Positions 42,576 through 50,531 are shown, counted from the first letter of the stretch. The stretch: DNA of 64,000 bases from DASRDR01 sp035550795 (GCA_035550795.1 DASZOL010000046.1:28920-92919), one strand, 5' to 3'. The notes: generated by a model from the sequence alone, not told the origin. Program-made: numbers and translations.

Positions 42576-42680
42576 CTGTCTTACTATGACGAGGACTTAC
42601 GCGGTGGTTGCCACTCGCGGATGCCACCACAGCTTCGCCCTGTACGGCGTTGGTGGCCGAGCGGGGGGCATGTCCTCCTG

Positions 42681-42870
42681 CTAATCGTGACCCCTCTGAT
42701 AGCGGCGGGCACGATACTCATCGACCCAGCGACGGGTGCTTCGCCACTGGCCACGCGCATCGCGCTGCGCACGTAACCGTCCCCGATCGGCCGCCGTGCG
42801 AAGCGCGCGCGCGCTCAGCCTGGTATCGGCGAGCGCGGCCAAGGGGATCAGACGGGCTGGACCCGCCACG
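42681..42870 (-). pseudogene. Short helix-turn-helix protein fragment
   Basis: The minus frame has LADTRLSARALRTAADRGRL, then GQWRSTRRWVDEYRARR, which looks like an excisionase/MerR-type DNA-binding helix pair with a wing. The N-terminus is lost where it runs into the broken DUF5676 copy near 42870. Confidence 0.4.
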
Positions 42871-42975
42871 GAAGGAGGCCCATGGGACCACCAAGCCGTA
42901 CACGACACACGCCACGAACGTCACTGCCCCGAAGAGCCCTCACGACCATGTCATGACCTTCAGGCTGAGCGGGTG
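42870..42975 (-). pseudogene. Truncated DUF5676 membrane protein, decayed copy
   Basis: MHPLSLKVMTWS-stop-GLFGAVTFVACVVYGL aligns with the intact gene at 49867 (MHPLSLKVMTWSWGLFGAAT). The TGA replaces TGG (Trp) of the paralogue, and the C-terminal two thirds are missing. Part of the decayed inverted copy of the metal cassette. Confidence 0.85.
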
Positions 42976-43003
42976 CATGGTCTCCCTCCTCGACGACTTC
43001 GCG

Positions 43004-43378
43004 TCACTTCGGCGCGACCATCATGTCCGACATGCGCTTCTGCATCTCGGCCATCTGCTCCAGCATCTTGGACATCTCGGGCATGCCCATCGGACCCATC
43101 GGGCCCGGACCCATCCAGCCACCCCGGGTGCCCATGCCGCCCATCATCCGGCCCATCTGCTGCATCGACTCCCCCATCTGCTTCATCCGCTCCGGCGACA
43201 TCTGGCCCTCAGCCATCATCTCGCCCATCTGCTGGAGCATGCCCATCATCTGCTGGTGCATGCCCGCCATCATCCCGGGTCCCATGCGCCCAGCCCCGGG
43301 CGCCGGCGCTTGCTGCGCCTGCGCGAGCGTGAACACGCCCATGGCCACAGCCACGAGAATCGTGAGGATCGTCTTCAT
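43004..43378 (-). CDS. Exported Met-rich protein (copy 1)
   Basis: 124 residues. Signal peptide (MKTILTILVAVAMGVFTLAQ, cleavage after AQA), then a Met/Gln/Gly-rich body with repeated MG, MM and QQMG units (HQQMMGMLQQMGEMMAEG, QQMGRMMGGMG) and a C-terminal helix (MPEMSKMLEQMAEMQKRMSD). Methionine-rich periplasmic proteins bind Cu(I) or Ag(I) through thioether sulfur, as in PcoA/SilE-type proteins. It is homologous to the 130-residue protein at 49450. Ribosome binding site GGGAGAGG. Confidence 0.85.
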   Translation of the reverse strand: MKTILTILVAVAMGVFTLAQAQQAPAPGAGRMGPGMMAGMHQQMMGMLQQMGEMMAEGQMSPERMKQMGESMQQMGRMMGGMGTRGGWMGPGPMGPMGMPEMSKMLEQMAEMQKRMSDMMVAPK

Positions 43379-43447
43379 CTCGCCTCTCCCCTGTTCCGGC
43401 GGGCGGAGCCTTCCTCGCTGCGTCCGGTCCCGGATCGGATGTGCTCG

Positions 43448-43600
43448 TCAGGCCCGTGCCCCCACGTACTTGGCGGGCGCCTGCTCGAACGTCGCCTTAC
43501 ACCCGGCCGAGCAGAAGTAGTACGTCTGGCCCTGGAAACTCGCCGTCGCCGCCGCCTTCTTCTCGTCCACGGTCATCCCGCACACTGGATCCTTGGCCAT
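43448..43600 (-). CDS. YHS-domain metal-binding protein (copy 1)
   Basis: 50 residues: MAKDPVCGMTVDEKKAAATA, then YYFCSAGCKATFEQAPAKYV. The three Cys (DPVCGM, FCSAGC) are the YHS metal site used for copper or other soft metals, in P1B ATPases and stand-alone chaperones. Near-identical to the copy at 49241. GGGAGG precedes the ATG. Confidence 0.9.
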   Translation of the reverse strand: MAKDPVCGMTVDEKKAAATASFQGQTYYFCSAGCKATFEQAPAKYVGARA

Positions 43601-43614
43601 CTCGGATCTCCCTC

Positions 43615-43932
43615 CCCGTCGGAGTTCACTGCAGACCGCCTGGCGGTGGTGGCCGCTGCCCTTCAAACCCTCCACCCTGGTCGGCGCGACCTCGGCGCCC
43701 TCGGGCGTCCGGAGTGCCACCGCGCGCGCGCGAACACGACGTCATCCAGCGCCACCGTGTGGGTATCGAGAACTACCGTGGCCCGGATCGGCACCCCGAC
43801 TTGCGGCAGTCCGGCGAGTGCCACCACGACCAGCACCGCGCCCTGTCCGTCCGGTTGGGTCAAGCGTCCTGGGCGCTCATCCCGCCGGCATTGCCGAGGG
43901 CGGCGACCAGCAGGCCGAAGCCATGCCCGCAT
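43615..43932 (-). pseudogene. Frameshifted copy of the 136-aa secreted metal-cassette protein
   Basis: One frame keeps QPDGQGAVLVVVALAG and PIRATVVLDTHTVALDDVVF, another ALRTPEGAEVAPTRVEGLKG then HHRQAV. These align with the intact protein at 48804 (same HTIALDG, VEVAPTAVEG, GGGHHRQAV segments). The signal peptide is frameshifted and the last ~30 residues are deleted, fusing directly to the YHS leader. Confidence 0.8.
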
Positions 43933-44011
43933 GGATAGACCCCCTTCTCTGCTCGAGTTCCGGAGCGTCCCGCCCGTATCGGGGCAGGGTCAAAGCAGGA
44001 CCTGTGCCGCG

Positions 44012-44257
44012 CTAGGCTCGGGGAGGAGGGACGGGGCGCTCCAGGGAATTGGCGGGGCGAGTCGGAATCTGGACAGGCACCAGTCGACCGACAAGCGGCT
44101 GCGGCGCTCCGAGGCCGAGAACAGCGACCGGCAGCAGCACAATGCTACAGAGGTCCAGCCCGGGTCCGTTGTCCGTGTCGAAAACGCAGAGACTGACCCC
44201 CGCGAGCAACACCACAGCGGCCAGCGCGAGGATTCGGCCGAACATACCCCTACTCAT
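44012..44257 (-). CDS. 81-residue membrane-anchored protein (copy 1)
   Basis: Starts MSRGMFGRILALAAVVLLAG, a hydrophobic helix, then LCVFDTDNGPGLDLCSIVLL with two Cys and acidic residues, a second hydrophobic part (LPVAVLGLGAPQPLVGRLVP) and a Pro-rich tail. Homologous to the 81-residue protein at 48474. No known family. Its place in both copies of the cassette suggests a role in metal handling or in the cytochrome. Confidence 0.7.
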   Translation of the reverse strand: MSRGMFGRILALAAVVLLAGVSLCVFDTDNGPGLDLCSIVLLPVAVLGLGAPQPLVGRLVPVQIPTRPANSLERPVPPPRA

Positions 44258-44470
44258 CACAGCCCCTCGATCGACAGATTGGCAACTCCCGCGCCAACTC
44301 CCCGAGTTCGGCACAACTCCGCGAGAACACGACACACCGGACGGCGGCGAGCATCGTGGGGGAGCCGGCCGGCCTTGGGTCGTTGCATCACGCGCTCACC
44401 AAGTGAGGTAGCGATGCCCCAGGTCGCGGCGCCATGGATCGCTCCCGGGTGGCGGCCCCGCATAGGGCGC

Positions 44471-44983
44471 TCAATGGGTCGCATGGCCGCCCTGCCCGCC
44501 AACCGCCCCGGATGGCGGAGACGGTGGCCGCAGCGCCTTGAGATACGCGACCAGATCCAGCAACTCCTGGACCGTCAGCGTGTCATTGAAGGACGGCATC
44601 TTCGAGGAGCCGTCCGCCGCCTCGTAGCCCTTGCCCCGCTCGACCACGGCATTCGGGTTGATGATCGCTTCGACGAAGTAATCCTCCTCGTGCGCCGGTC
44701 CCATGGCCGCCAATTCCGGTCCGACATTGCCCGCATCCTTGGGGACCGGGAACGGCTCGCCGCGAATCTCGTGGCAGCTGAAGCACTCATACTTCCCGAA
44801 GACGTCCCGGCCCCGTGTCGGATCTCCCGCGGGCCAGATGAAGCGCCAACCGGCCGGCGTCCCATGAGCGCCATGGCCTGTGTCCTGGCTCAGCGCCTGG
44901 ACCCCGCCGAACCGGAAAAACCAGACCACGAGGAGGGCGATGCCGAGACCCCCCGCGACCATGCCGTTCCTGGACGTGACCAT
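44471..44983 (-). CDS. Membrane-anchored monohaem cytochrome c
   Basis: 170 residues from ATG 44983 (GGAG upstream; ATG 45001 is an alternative). N-terminal anchor GGLGIALLVVWFFRFGG, haem motif CFSCH near residue 80, and Met ligand in SSKMPSFND near 140, followed by TVQELLDLVAYLKALR, the class-I cytochrome c C-terminal helix. The tail is Gly/His-rich (GGQGGHATH) and may bind metal. It should carry electrons outside the membrane. A truncated homologue is at 48115. Confidence 0.92.
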   Translation of the reverse strand: MVTSRNGMVAGGLGIALLVVWFFRFGGVQALSQDTGHGAHGTPAGWRFIWPAGDPTRGRDVFGKYECFSCHEIRGEPFPVPKDAGNVGPELAAMGPAHEEDYFVEAIINPNAVVERGKGYEAADGSSKMPSFNDTLTVQELLDLVAYLKALRPPSPPSGAVGGQGGHATH

Positions 44984-45067
44984 GCTCGCTCCATGGGTCA
45001 TGACGATGACGAATCCGGGGCTCCGGGTGTCCGGAGGCCGTGACCGTGAAAGAGGCGAGCGGCCAGG

Positions 45068-45421
45068 CTAAATCAGAAGCGCGGCGTGCAGTACGAAGAG
45101 CCGGAGCCGTGGTACCGGGACATTCGGGGCCCAGTCTGCCCTCGCCGAACCGGGCTCGACAAGGTCAGCAACCTGGAGCGGCTGGCCGTCGATGGGCCGG
45201 ATGACGGGCCAGACGGTCGTCGGCTTCACGCTGTCACAAGAGGCCGCTTCGATCGTCACGGGCCCGCCGGAATCGGGGCCGCCGGGGCTGATCCATGCCG
45301 AGGCGTCGGCCAGGTGATGATGACCCGGCTCCAGCCCGCACACGTGCCCGAGCAGCGTTGCCACGGCGAACAGCACGGCCCACCGACACATCAGCCGGGG
45401 GCCCGGTGACGGCGGCGCCAT
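45068..45421 (-). CDS. Hypothetical exported protein with His cluster
   Basis: 117 residues (107 from Met11 at 45391). A hydrophobic N-terminal helix (CRWAVLFAVATLLGHVCG) is followed by LEPGHHHLADASAW, a His cluster that could bind metal, and a short C-terminal hydrophobic end (LRLFVLHAALLI). It lies 85 bases upstream of the cytochrome c gene, in the same direction. Family not recognised; the second copy of the cassette lacks it. Confidence 0.65.
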   Translation of the reverse strand: MAPPSPGPRLMCRWAVLFAVATLLGHVCGLEPGHHHLADASAWISPGGPDSGGPVTIEAASCDSVKPTTVWPVIRPIDGQPLQVADLVEPGSARADWAPNVPVPRLRLFVLHAALLI

Positions 45422-45542
45422 ACCCTGAGGCTACTGGCCTCGAAGGTGATTGTCAAAGTCATGTCGCGCGCGAAGGGCACGAGGTGTCGACGCGCTAGAG
45501 GTGTCTGGGCGCATTTCCGCGCCGGAAATCCGACCCCGGGGA

Positions 45543-46100
45543 CTACCCCGTGACCGAGACCGACGTGGGTGCCGTCAGGGCGGCGCTTAGCGACCGCGAC
45601 CAGGCATCGCCTGGCCACGGCAATAGCGAGGTGGTGGGGCGGTGGTGCGCGCCAAGGGTCAGCAGGCCAATAAACCGTAGCCCACGCACGCGGGCAACGG
45701 TCTTCGCGTCTTCGGCGTCCCGCGCCTTCACGGTGAGTCGCACACCGCCCGGGGATGACCTCGGTCTTCGCGGCGAGCCCTAGCATCTGATCCAGCTCCG
45801 TGGCATGCGGGATGAGCATGGCCCGGATCGCCGACTCCGTCCGGCCGACGCCGGCACATCCATCACCAGGCCGCCGCGCATGGAACTCGTCTTCACCTCG
45901 GCCCGGAGCACGACCTCGTTCATGTCGATCAGGTGCTGGCGGAGCCGCTCGAAACTGCGCCGGGTCCAGGATCGTGACGCCGCGGCCACGCTGTCCGATG
46001 ACGCCGCTCCGCCGGCGTTGCGCGAGCGCCCGGGCGCCGCACCCGCTAAGCCAGCGTTTTGGGGAATGCGAGCGCCACGGCCTGGCCGCCGCCGACACCG
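45543..46100 (-). pseudogene. Frameshifted conserved protein beside the CDF transporter
   Basis: Three frames give consecutive pieces of one protein: FERLRQHLIDMNEVVLRAEV and GGLVMDVPA; then AIRAMLIPHATELDQMLGLA; then VRLTVKARDAEDAKTVARVR and GLRFIGLLTLGAHH, ending near HHLAIA. This pattern (MNEV, H-x-x-ELD, GLxFIGLxxxGxHHxxHH) belongs to a small exported conserved family I know only as hypothetical, often near metal genes. Two or more frameshifts make it inactive unless the assembly is wrong. Confidence 0.6.
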
Positions 46101-46305
46101 CGCGAGGATGGCGGCGCGCGGGAGCACGAGGAGCGGCGTCGCTCCGCCGCGACGGCCGAGGCGAGATAGCCACCCCCATCGAAGAGCGGCACTTCCCCCA
46201 AGGTGGCGGCCGACCCCTGGGTCTGAGGGCTCTGCTCGCGGCCCCCTTTCGCGTCCGATGGGGCGCGATGGCTAGGCCTGCACGCCAAGCCAAGGGTGAT
46301 GGGTC

Positions 46306-46908
46306 TCAAGCTGACAGACCAACCGCGCGCGACGCCTCGCCGATAATCTGGACCGCCGACCGGCCGAAGACCCCGGCGATGAGCAGCCCGATGAGGATGT
46401 CCGGCCATGCCGACCTCGTCACGGCCACCAAGGCAACGGCAGCGAGGACCGCCGTGTTGCCGATCACGTCGTTGCGTGAGCAGACCCACGCCGACCGCAT
46501 GTTGATATCGTCGTCACGGCGTCGCCGCAGGAGCACCAGGCAGAAGAGATTCGCGGTAAGCGCCAGCACGCCGATCACGCCCATGACTTCAACGGTCGGG
46601 GTGAGCCCTTGAATGATCTTCACGGCCACCTGGATGAGCACACCGATCCCGAAGGCCGCCATGAGGATGCCTTTGAGCAATGCGGCTCGCGCTTGCCATG
46701 CGGTGCCCCGATGGATCACGTAGAGGCTGAATCCGTATACGATGGCGTCGCCGAGCATGTCGACGGAATCAGCGACCAATGCCGTCGAGTGGGCCATGAG
46801 CCCGCCGATTGATTCAGCCAGAAACATGGCGGCGTTGATCCACAGGACCGCGTAGAGCACGCGCCGTTGCTCGCGCGGAACGTCTCTGACCGCGCAACAT
46901 TCGTCCAT
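46306..46908 (-). CDS. Cation diffusion facilitator (CDF) transporter
   Basis: 200 residues with six hydrophobic helices. AMFLAESIGGLMAHSTALVA and DSVDMLGDAIVYGFSLYVI contain the membrane metal site (S-x4-DS-x-DMLGD). The second site is RSAWVCSRNDVIGNTAVLAA (N-D). It exports Zn2+, Cd2+, Co2+ or similar in exchange for protons. It lacks the long C-terminal cytosolic domain, so it is the short form. N-terminus MDECCAV has two Cys that could capture metal. ATG 46908. Confidence 0.9.
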   Translation of the reverse strand: MDECCAVRDVPREQRRVLYAVLWINAAMFLAESIGGLMAHSTALVADSVDMLGDAIVYGFSLYVIHRGTAWQARAALLKGILMAAFGIGVLIQVAVKIIQGLTPTVEVMGVIGVLALTANLFCLVLLRRRRDDDINMRSAWVCSRNDVIGNTAVLAAVALVAVTRSAWPDILIGLLIAGVFGRSAVQIIGEASRAVGLSA

Positions 46909-47039
46909 GGATTCAAGACTACCTAGGACCGGCGCCTCAGGTCCACCAGGGGAACGCGAGCACCCGCCGCCCGAGCCAGCATGCCCAAGGATGGGTCCAC
47001 CCCCACGACACGCGCTGTTGGCGCGAGGGTCCAGGATCT

Positions 47040-47335
47040 CGGGTACGAGGGCGCCCGTCCCTCGAGGACCGTTCTCGCCAATGTGGTATGTCCTACGCCG
47101 CGCTTCGCCGGGAGCGAGCGGAGGACCTGGAGGTCCTCTTATGAAGGCGTAACGCGATCTGTTCCGTGCGCGGAGGACGGGTCTCCACGTCGAGATCCAC
47201 CAAGTCCTTTGCGAACTCCTCCAGGCTGTGATGCGCCCAGAAAGCACGCTCTTCTTGGTCGCTCCGGACGGCTGGAATCCTGCCCTTGTTTGCAGCGACT
47301 GTCCCCACTAGCTCCCTCCCTTGGCTCCTCGCCAC
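47040..47335 (-). pseudogene. Frameshifted CopG/BrnA-like antitoxin
   Basis: GRIPAVRSDQEERAFWAHHS, LEEFAKDLVDLDVETRPP and RTEQIALRLHK match the N-terminal part of CopG-type antitoxins. The ribbon-helix-helix continues in another frame (EDLQVLRSLPAKRGVGHTTL, then ARTVLEG). One frameshift near 47145 breaks it. No partner toxin adjoins it directly. Confidence 0.65.
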
Positions 47336-47366
47336 CGGCGATAGCTCCGTGCCTCGATGGCGCAGG

Positions 47367-47723
47367 CTACGAGACCGGTCTCTTGAAGAATAGAACCTGG
47401 TCGGCCAGCCCAGTCGGGTATGCCGCCACGCACCCGGCGATCGCCTCGGCCAGGACGGCGAACACGTCGCCCCGGAAGCTCGCCGGAATCAAGATGATGC
47501 CAGCGTGCGACTCCTGACGGTTGATCAGCTCCCGGACGAGCTCAAGGAAGTCCGCCACGTTGCGCGTGACCAGGCAGCGGCCCTCGCGGGCCGCATGACG
47601 GAGCTGCTCGAGATCGCTCCGGCCAGCGTGGCCGACTTCATGGGCTCCGGTCGCGTCGAGCCCACGCTCTCGAAGCAGCGCCACGACTCGGGGCGAGACA
47701 TCCTCGTCCAGGTAGAGCTTCAA
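47367..47723 (-). CDS. DUF5615 PIN-like toxin
   Basis: 118 residues from a TTG at 47723. LKLYLDEDVSPRVVALLRER is the DUF5615 start with the acidic site (DEDV). GHAGRSDLEQLRHAAREGRC is the middle, and LVTRNVADFLELVRELINRQ carries the second acidic residue, as in PIN-like RNases. Partner of the DUF433 antitoxin upstream, which it overlaps. Toxins of this kind are thought to cleave RNA; the antitoxin here is truncated, so the pair may be inactive. Confidence 0.78.
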   Translation of the reverse strand: MKLYLDEDVSPRVVALLRERGLDATGAHEVGHAGRSDLEQLRHAAREGRCLVTRNVADFLELVRELINRQESHAGIILIPASFRGDVFAVLAEAIAGCVAAYPTGLADQVLFFKRPVS

Positions 47724-48045
47724 CCCGCGAGCCGGACGAGGCCGGATACCGCGCGACCACACCCTCCGGAGTCAGGGCGGCGTTCTCGGCAATCCGCCGC
47801 TCGATCTCATCGCGATAGCGGAGGAAGTAGTTCCGCGCCGCGCCGACCTGAGCCGGCGTGAGCTGCGGGAAGATCTCGCGCACGCGATCCTCCCGTTCTC
47901 CGGCCGCCACGTAGTCCCGCATCACTTCCCAGACCCCGAGCCCCGTGCCCATGATCTTGGCTGTGCGGCCCGCGGGCTCCTCGGTGAAGTAGATCCCGGG
48001 GCACTCCCGCGTGCGGATGGCTTCCTCCAGGAGTTGCTGGGCCAC
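47638..48045 (-). pseudogene. 5'-truncated DUF433-like antitoxin
   Basis: VAQQLLEEAIRTRECPGIYF, TGLGVWEVMRDYVAAGERED and LTPAQVGAARNYFLRYRDEI (ending RRIAENAA) are antitoxin-like. The natural N-terminus would begin further up, but a TAG at 48084-48082 closes the frame and a cytochrome fragment on the other strand begins at 48115. The reading frame overruns into the toxin gene, suggesting a lost stop near 47740. Confidence 0.6.
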
Positions 48046-48114
48046 GTCCGAGACCGACCGCTGGCTCCGATCCGCGAGCTCCTAGAGGTACGCGCGCAGC
48101 CCCGAGCGCAGGCG

Positions 48115-48258
48115 AAGCGAACCTCGAAGATGCCGTCCTTCAATGAGACGTTGACGGTGCAAGAGTTGGTCGATCTGGTTGCGTACCTCAAGCAGCTCAG
48201 ACCACCGCCCGCCCCGGCCGGAGCGAGCGACGGTCGCGGCGGGCATGCCACGCCGTGA
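48115..48258 (+). pseudogene. Cytochrome c C-terminal fragment
   Basis: MPSFNETLTVQELVDLVAYL, then KQLRPPPAPAGASDGRGGHA, is 75-80% like the end of the cytochrome at 44471 (MPSFNDTLTVQELLDLVAYL). The haem motif is absent. It marks the left edge of the plus-strand copy of the duplicated cassette. Confidence 0.85.
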
Positions 48259-48473
48259 GCCCGAGCCCATGGGCCGAAGTATCCCCGTGGACGGAGCCGG
48301 CGCCCTGGGGCACGAGCGCCCCAGGCTGATGCGAACGCGCCCCAGCCGAGTCATCCCCGCCGGGCGGCCTCAAGTCGGGGCGGGAGTTGGATGCGATGAT
48401 CTTTCGGGACGTTGGCCGGTCATCCCGAGGTTGGCCCGAGAGTTGCCACGGGCATGATCGGGAAGAGACCCTG

Positions 48474-48719
48474 ATGGTGGGCCGCATGCCGCGCCGGGTG
48501 GTCGCCGTGGTTGCCGTGGTCCTCCTCGTGGGGGCGACGTTCTGTTTGTTCGATGACGACCACAACGTCCGCCTGGATCTCTGTAACCTTCTGCTGCTGC
48601 CGGTGGCCGGTCTTGTCCTCGGTGCCCCCAGCCTACTAGCTGGCCATGTGGTGTCCGTCCCCATTCAGCTCGAGCCGGCCACGCCGGCGGAGCCGCCCTT
48701 CCCGCCTCCTCGATCCTAG
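48474..48719 (+). CDS. 81-residue membrane-anchored protein (copy 2)
   Basis: Starts MVGRMPRRVVAVVAVVLLVG (one helix), then ATFCLFDDDHNVRLDLCNLL with two Cys and an acidic DDDH patch, a second hydrophobic stretch and a Pro-rich tail (PATPAEPPFPPPRS). The conserved features against the copy at 44012 are FC/LC-x-FD, LDLC, and PPPRS/PPPRA. GGAAGAG lies upstream of ATG 48474. Family not recognised. Confidence 0.75.
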   Translation: MVGRMPRRVVAVVAVVLLVGATFCLFDDDHNVRLDLCNLLLLPVAGLVLGAPSLLAGHVVSVPIQLEPATPAEPPFPPPRS

Positions 48720-48803
48720 CTGACCCCCAGGTCCACGCTCGTCCCGTGCCGTGGGGGCGGGACCGTCTGCACCTCGATGCTTGAGAAGGGAAGGAGTCTA
48801 TCC

Positions 48804-49214
48804 ATGCGTGCGTTGCTTCGCGTGGGGTTCGCCCTCGCCATCCTGGCGATGATGGGCCGCACCGACGCCCAACCTTCGCTGACCCAGCGAGATGGGCAGG
48901 GAGCGGTGACGGTGGCCGTCACGCTGGCCGCGTCACCCCAAGTCGGAGTCTCGATCCGAGCGACCGTCGCCCTCGATACGCACACCATCGCCCTGGACGG
49001 GATCGCGTTCGAGCGAGCGGTCGTGTTGCGCACCCCCGGGGAGGTGGAGGTGGCTCCCACCGCTGTGGAAGGCGCGACCGGCGGCGGGCACCATCGTCAG
49101 GCGGTCGTGAGCTTCCCCCCGGTGACGCAGCCCGGGACCGTGCGGATCGTCGTGAAGAGCGTGGGCGGGATTGCGGAGCGGAGCTTCGCGTGGGAGCTGG
49201 CCCCCAAGCCGTGA
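48804..49214 (+). CDS. 136-residue exported protein of the metal cassette
   Basis: Signal peptide (MRALLRVGFALAILAMMGRT, cleaved near DAQ), then a mostly beta protein: GQGAVTVAVTLAASPQVGVS, IRATVALDTHTIALDGIAF, TPGEVEVAPTAVEGATGGGH and HRQAVVSFPPVTQPGTVRIV, ending VKSVGGIAERSFAWEL. This looks like an immunoglobulin-like periplasmic fold such as FixH/CopC-type proteins, but no ligand set is clear. Its frameshifted copy is at 43615. AAGGAG before the ATG. Confidence 0.78.
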   Translation: MRALLRVGFALAILAMMGRTDAQPSLTQRDGQGAVTVAVTLAASPQVGVSIRATVALDTHTIALDGIAFERAVVLRTPGEVEVAPTAVEGATGGGHHRQAVVSFPPVTQPGTVRIVVKSVGGIAERSFAWELAPKP

Positions 49215-49240
49215 ACGCGCAGACCGGAAAGGAGACCGCA

Positions 49241-49393
49241 ATGGCGAAAGACCCTGTGTGCGGCATGACAGTGGACGAGAAGAAGGCCGCGGCCACCGCG
49301 AGCTATCAGGGCACGACGTACTACTTCTGCTCGGCCGGTTGCAAGGCGACGTTCGACAAGGCACCGGCCAAGTACGCGGCGGCGCGGGAGTGA
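49241..49393 (+). CDS. YHS-domain metal-binding protein (copy 2)
   Basis: 50 residues: MAKDPVCGMTVDEKKAAATA, then YYFCSAGCKATFDKAPAKYA. The Cys set matches the YHS metal site. Five bases between AAAGGAGA and the ATG region give a good ribosome site. Expected to carry Cu(I)/Ag(I) to the ATPase CopA further down the operon. Confidence 0.92.
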   Translation: MAKDPVCGMTVDEKKAAATASYQGTTYYFCSAGCKATFDKAPAKYAAARE

Positions 49394-49449
49394 AGAACGG
49401 ACGAGGGTGCGGGCCAGTAGAAGGGACAACGCACAGGAGGAGCTGAGTC

Positions 49450-49842
49450 ATGAAAACGATGCTGACGATTCTGCTGACCGTGGCCGTGACTGCAGTCGGC
49501 GTCGCGTCCGCGCAGCAGACTCCCTCGCCCGGCATGGGCCCCATGGGGCCGGGGATGATGAGCGGGATGCACCAGCAGATGATGGGCCTGATGCAGCAGA
49601 TGGGCGGCCTGATGCAGCAGATGGGCGAGACGATGGCCGGCGGTCAGGTGTCGCCGGAGCGGATGAAGCAGATGGGCGAAATGATGAAGCAGATGGGCAC
49701 CGTGATGGGCGGCATGGGCGCGAGAGGCGGGGCGATGGGCGGGATGATGGGACCCATGGGCATGCCGGAGATGTCCAAGATGATGGAGCACATGGCCGAG
49801 ATGCAGAAGCGCATGTCGGACATGATGGGCACGCCGAAGTGA
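49450..49842 (+). CDS. Exported Met-rich protein (copy 2)
   Basis: 130 residues. Signal peptide (MKTMLTILLTVAVTAVGVAS, cleaved after ASA), then MGPMGPGMMSGMHQQMMGLM, QQMGGLMQQMGETM and a C-terminal Met-rich helix (MPEMSKMMEHMAEMQKRMSD). About a quarter of the mature protein is Met, typical of periplasmic Cu(I)/Ag(I)-binding proteins. GGAGGAG ribosome site. Homologue at 43004. Confidence 0.88.
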   Translation: MKTMLTILLTVAVTAVGVASAQQTPSPGMGPMGPGMMSGMHQQMMGLMQQMGGLMQQMGETMAGGQVSPERMKQMGEMMKQMGTVMGGMGARGGAMGGMMGPMGMPEMSKMMEHMAEMQKRMSDMMGTPK

Positions 49843-49866
49843 CCGTGAGACAGCGGAGGCGCAGTC

Positions 49867-50127
49867 ATGCATCCACTCAGCCTGAAGGTCATGACGTGGT
49901 CGTGGGGCCTGTTCGGGGCGGCCACCTTCGTGGCGTGTGTCCTCTACGGCCTGATCGTCCCGGCCGCCTTCCACGCGAGCCAACTCCTCGAGCAGCTCCT
50001 TCCCGGCTTTCGATGGTTGACGCCCGGTAGCTTCCTGCTCGGGCTGGTGGAGACCTTGGTGTACGGAGCGTACGCGGGCGCCGTCTTCACCCTCATCCAC
50101 AACGCGGTGCTCCGGCGGAGTCAATGA
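49867..50127 (+). CDS. DUF5676 membrane protein
   Basis: 86 residues, three hydrophobic segments (WSWGLFGAATFVACVLYGLI, GSFLLGLVETLVYGAYAGAV). MHPLSLKVMTWSWGLFGAAT fits DUF5676, small proteins found in metal-resistance operons with YHS and Met-rich genes. Its stop overlaps the next ATG (ATGA). A truncated copy is at 42870. Confidence 0.85.
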   Translation: MHPLSLKVMTWSWGLFGAATFVACVLYGLIVPAAFHASQLLEQLLPGFRWLTPGSFLLGLVETLVYGAYAGAVFTLIHNAVLRRSQ

Positions 50128-50531
50128 CAGTCCGCCACTGGGTGCTCGCCGCGGTGGGCGCGGGAACGCTCGTCGGCGTCGGCGTGTGGATCACGTATCG
50201 GGCGGCGCCGGCTCCGGCTCCGGCTCCGACCGTGCGCGTGCCCGAGCTGTCGGCAGTGGCTCGGCCGGGCCAGCTGGCGTACCAGCTGCGCTGTGCGTCG
50301 TGTCACGGCGCGGTCGGCCAGGGCACCGCGACCGGACCACCGCTCGTCCACGCGATCTACCGGCCGGGACATCACGCGGACGTGGCGTTCGAGCTGGCGG
50401 TGCGACGAGGCGTCCGGGCCCATCACTGGCAGCTCGAGGACATGCCGCCGCAGCCGACGGTGCCGGCCGTCGAGGTCGCCGAGATCACCCGCTTCGTGCG
50501 GGAGCTTCAGCAGGCCAACGGGATCGACTGA
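50124..50531 (+). CDS. Small membrane-anchored cytochrome c
   Basis: 135 residues. N-terminal anchor MTVRHWVLAAVGAGTLVGVG, a Pro/Ala linker, then YQLRCASCHGAVGQGTATGP with the haem motif CASCH, and EDMPPQPTVPAVEVAEITRF with the Met ligand. It is shorter than the cytochrome at 44471 and differs in sequence. Translationally coupled to DUF5676 by ATGA. It may take electrons during copper oxidation or serve respiration. Confidence 0.9.
   Translation: MTVRHWVLAAVGAGTLVGVGVWITYRAAPAPAPAPTVRVPELSAVARPGQLAYQLRCASCHGAVGQGTATGPPLVHAIYRPGHHADVAFELAVRRGVRAHHWQLEDMPPQPTVPAVEVAEITRFVRELQQANGID

Larger units (their letters stand above)
42870..45000 (-). repeat. Inverted duplicate of the metal cassette, decayed copy
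   Basis: Gene order on the minus strand: cytochrome c (44983), 81-aa protein (44257), broken 136-aa protein (43932), YHS (43600), Met-rich (43378), broken DUF5676 (42975). The same order occurs on the plus strand at 48115-50127, with high similarity in each pair. Spacing is shorter here because of deletions. Confidence 0.85.
48115..50127 (+). repeat. Inverted duplicate of the metal cassette, intact copy
   Basis: Same gene order as 45000-42870 on the minus strand: cytochrome fragment, 81-aa, 136-aa, YHS, Met-rich, DUF5676. The two copies face each other across 3.1 kb and appear to come from one duplication and inversion, or from two related insertions. Confidence 0.85.

Noticed and set aside
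42870..42975. TGA inside the DUF5676-like frame read as a third selenocysteine codon
   Set aside because: The intact copy at 49867 has Trp (TGG) there, the gene is truncated a few codons later, and no Cys is expected at this place.
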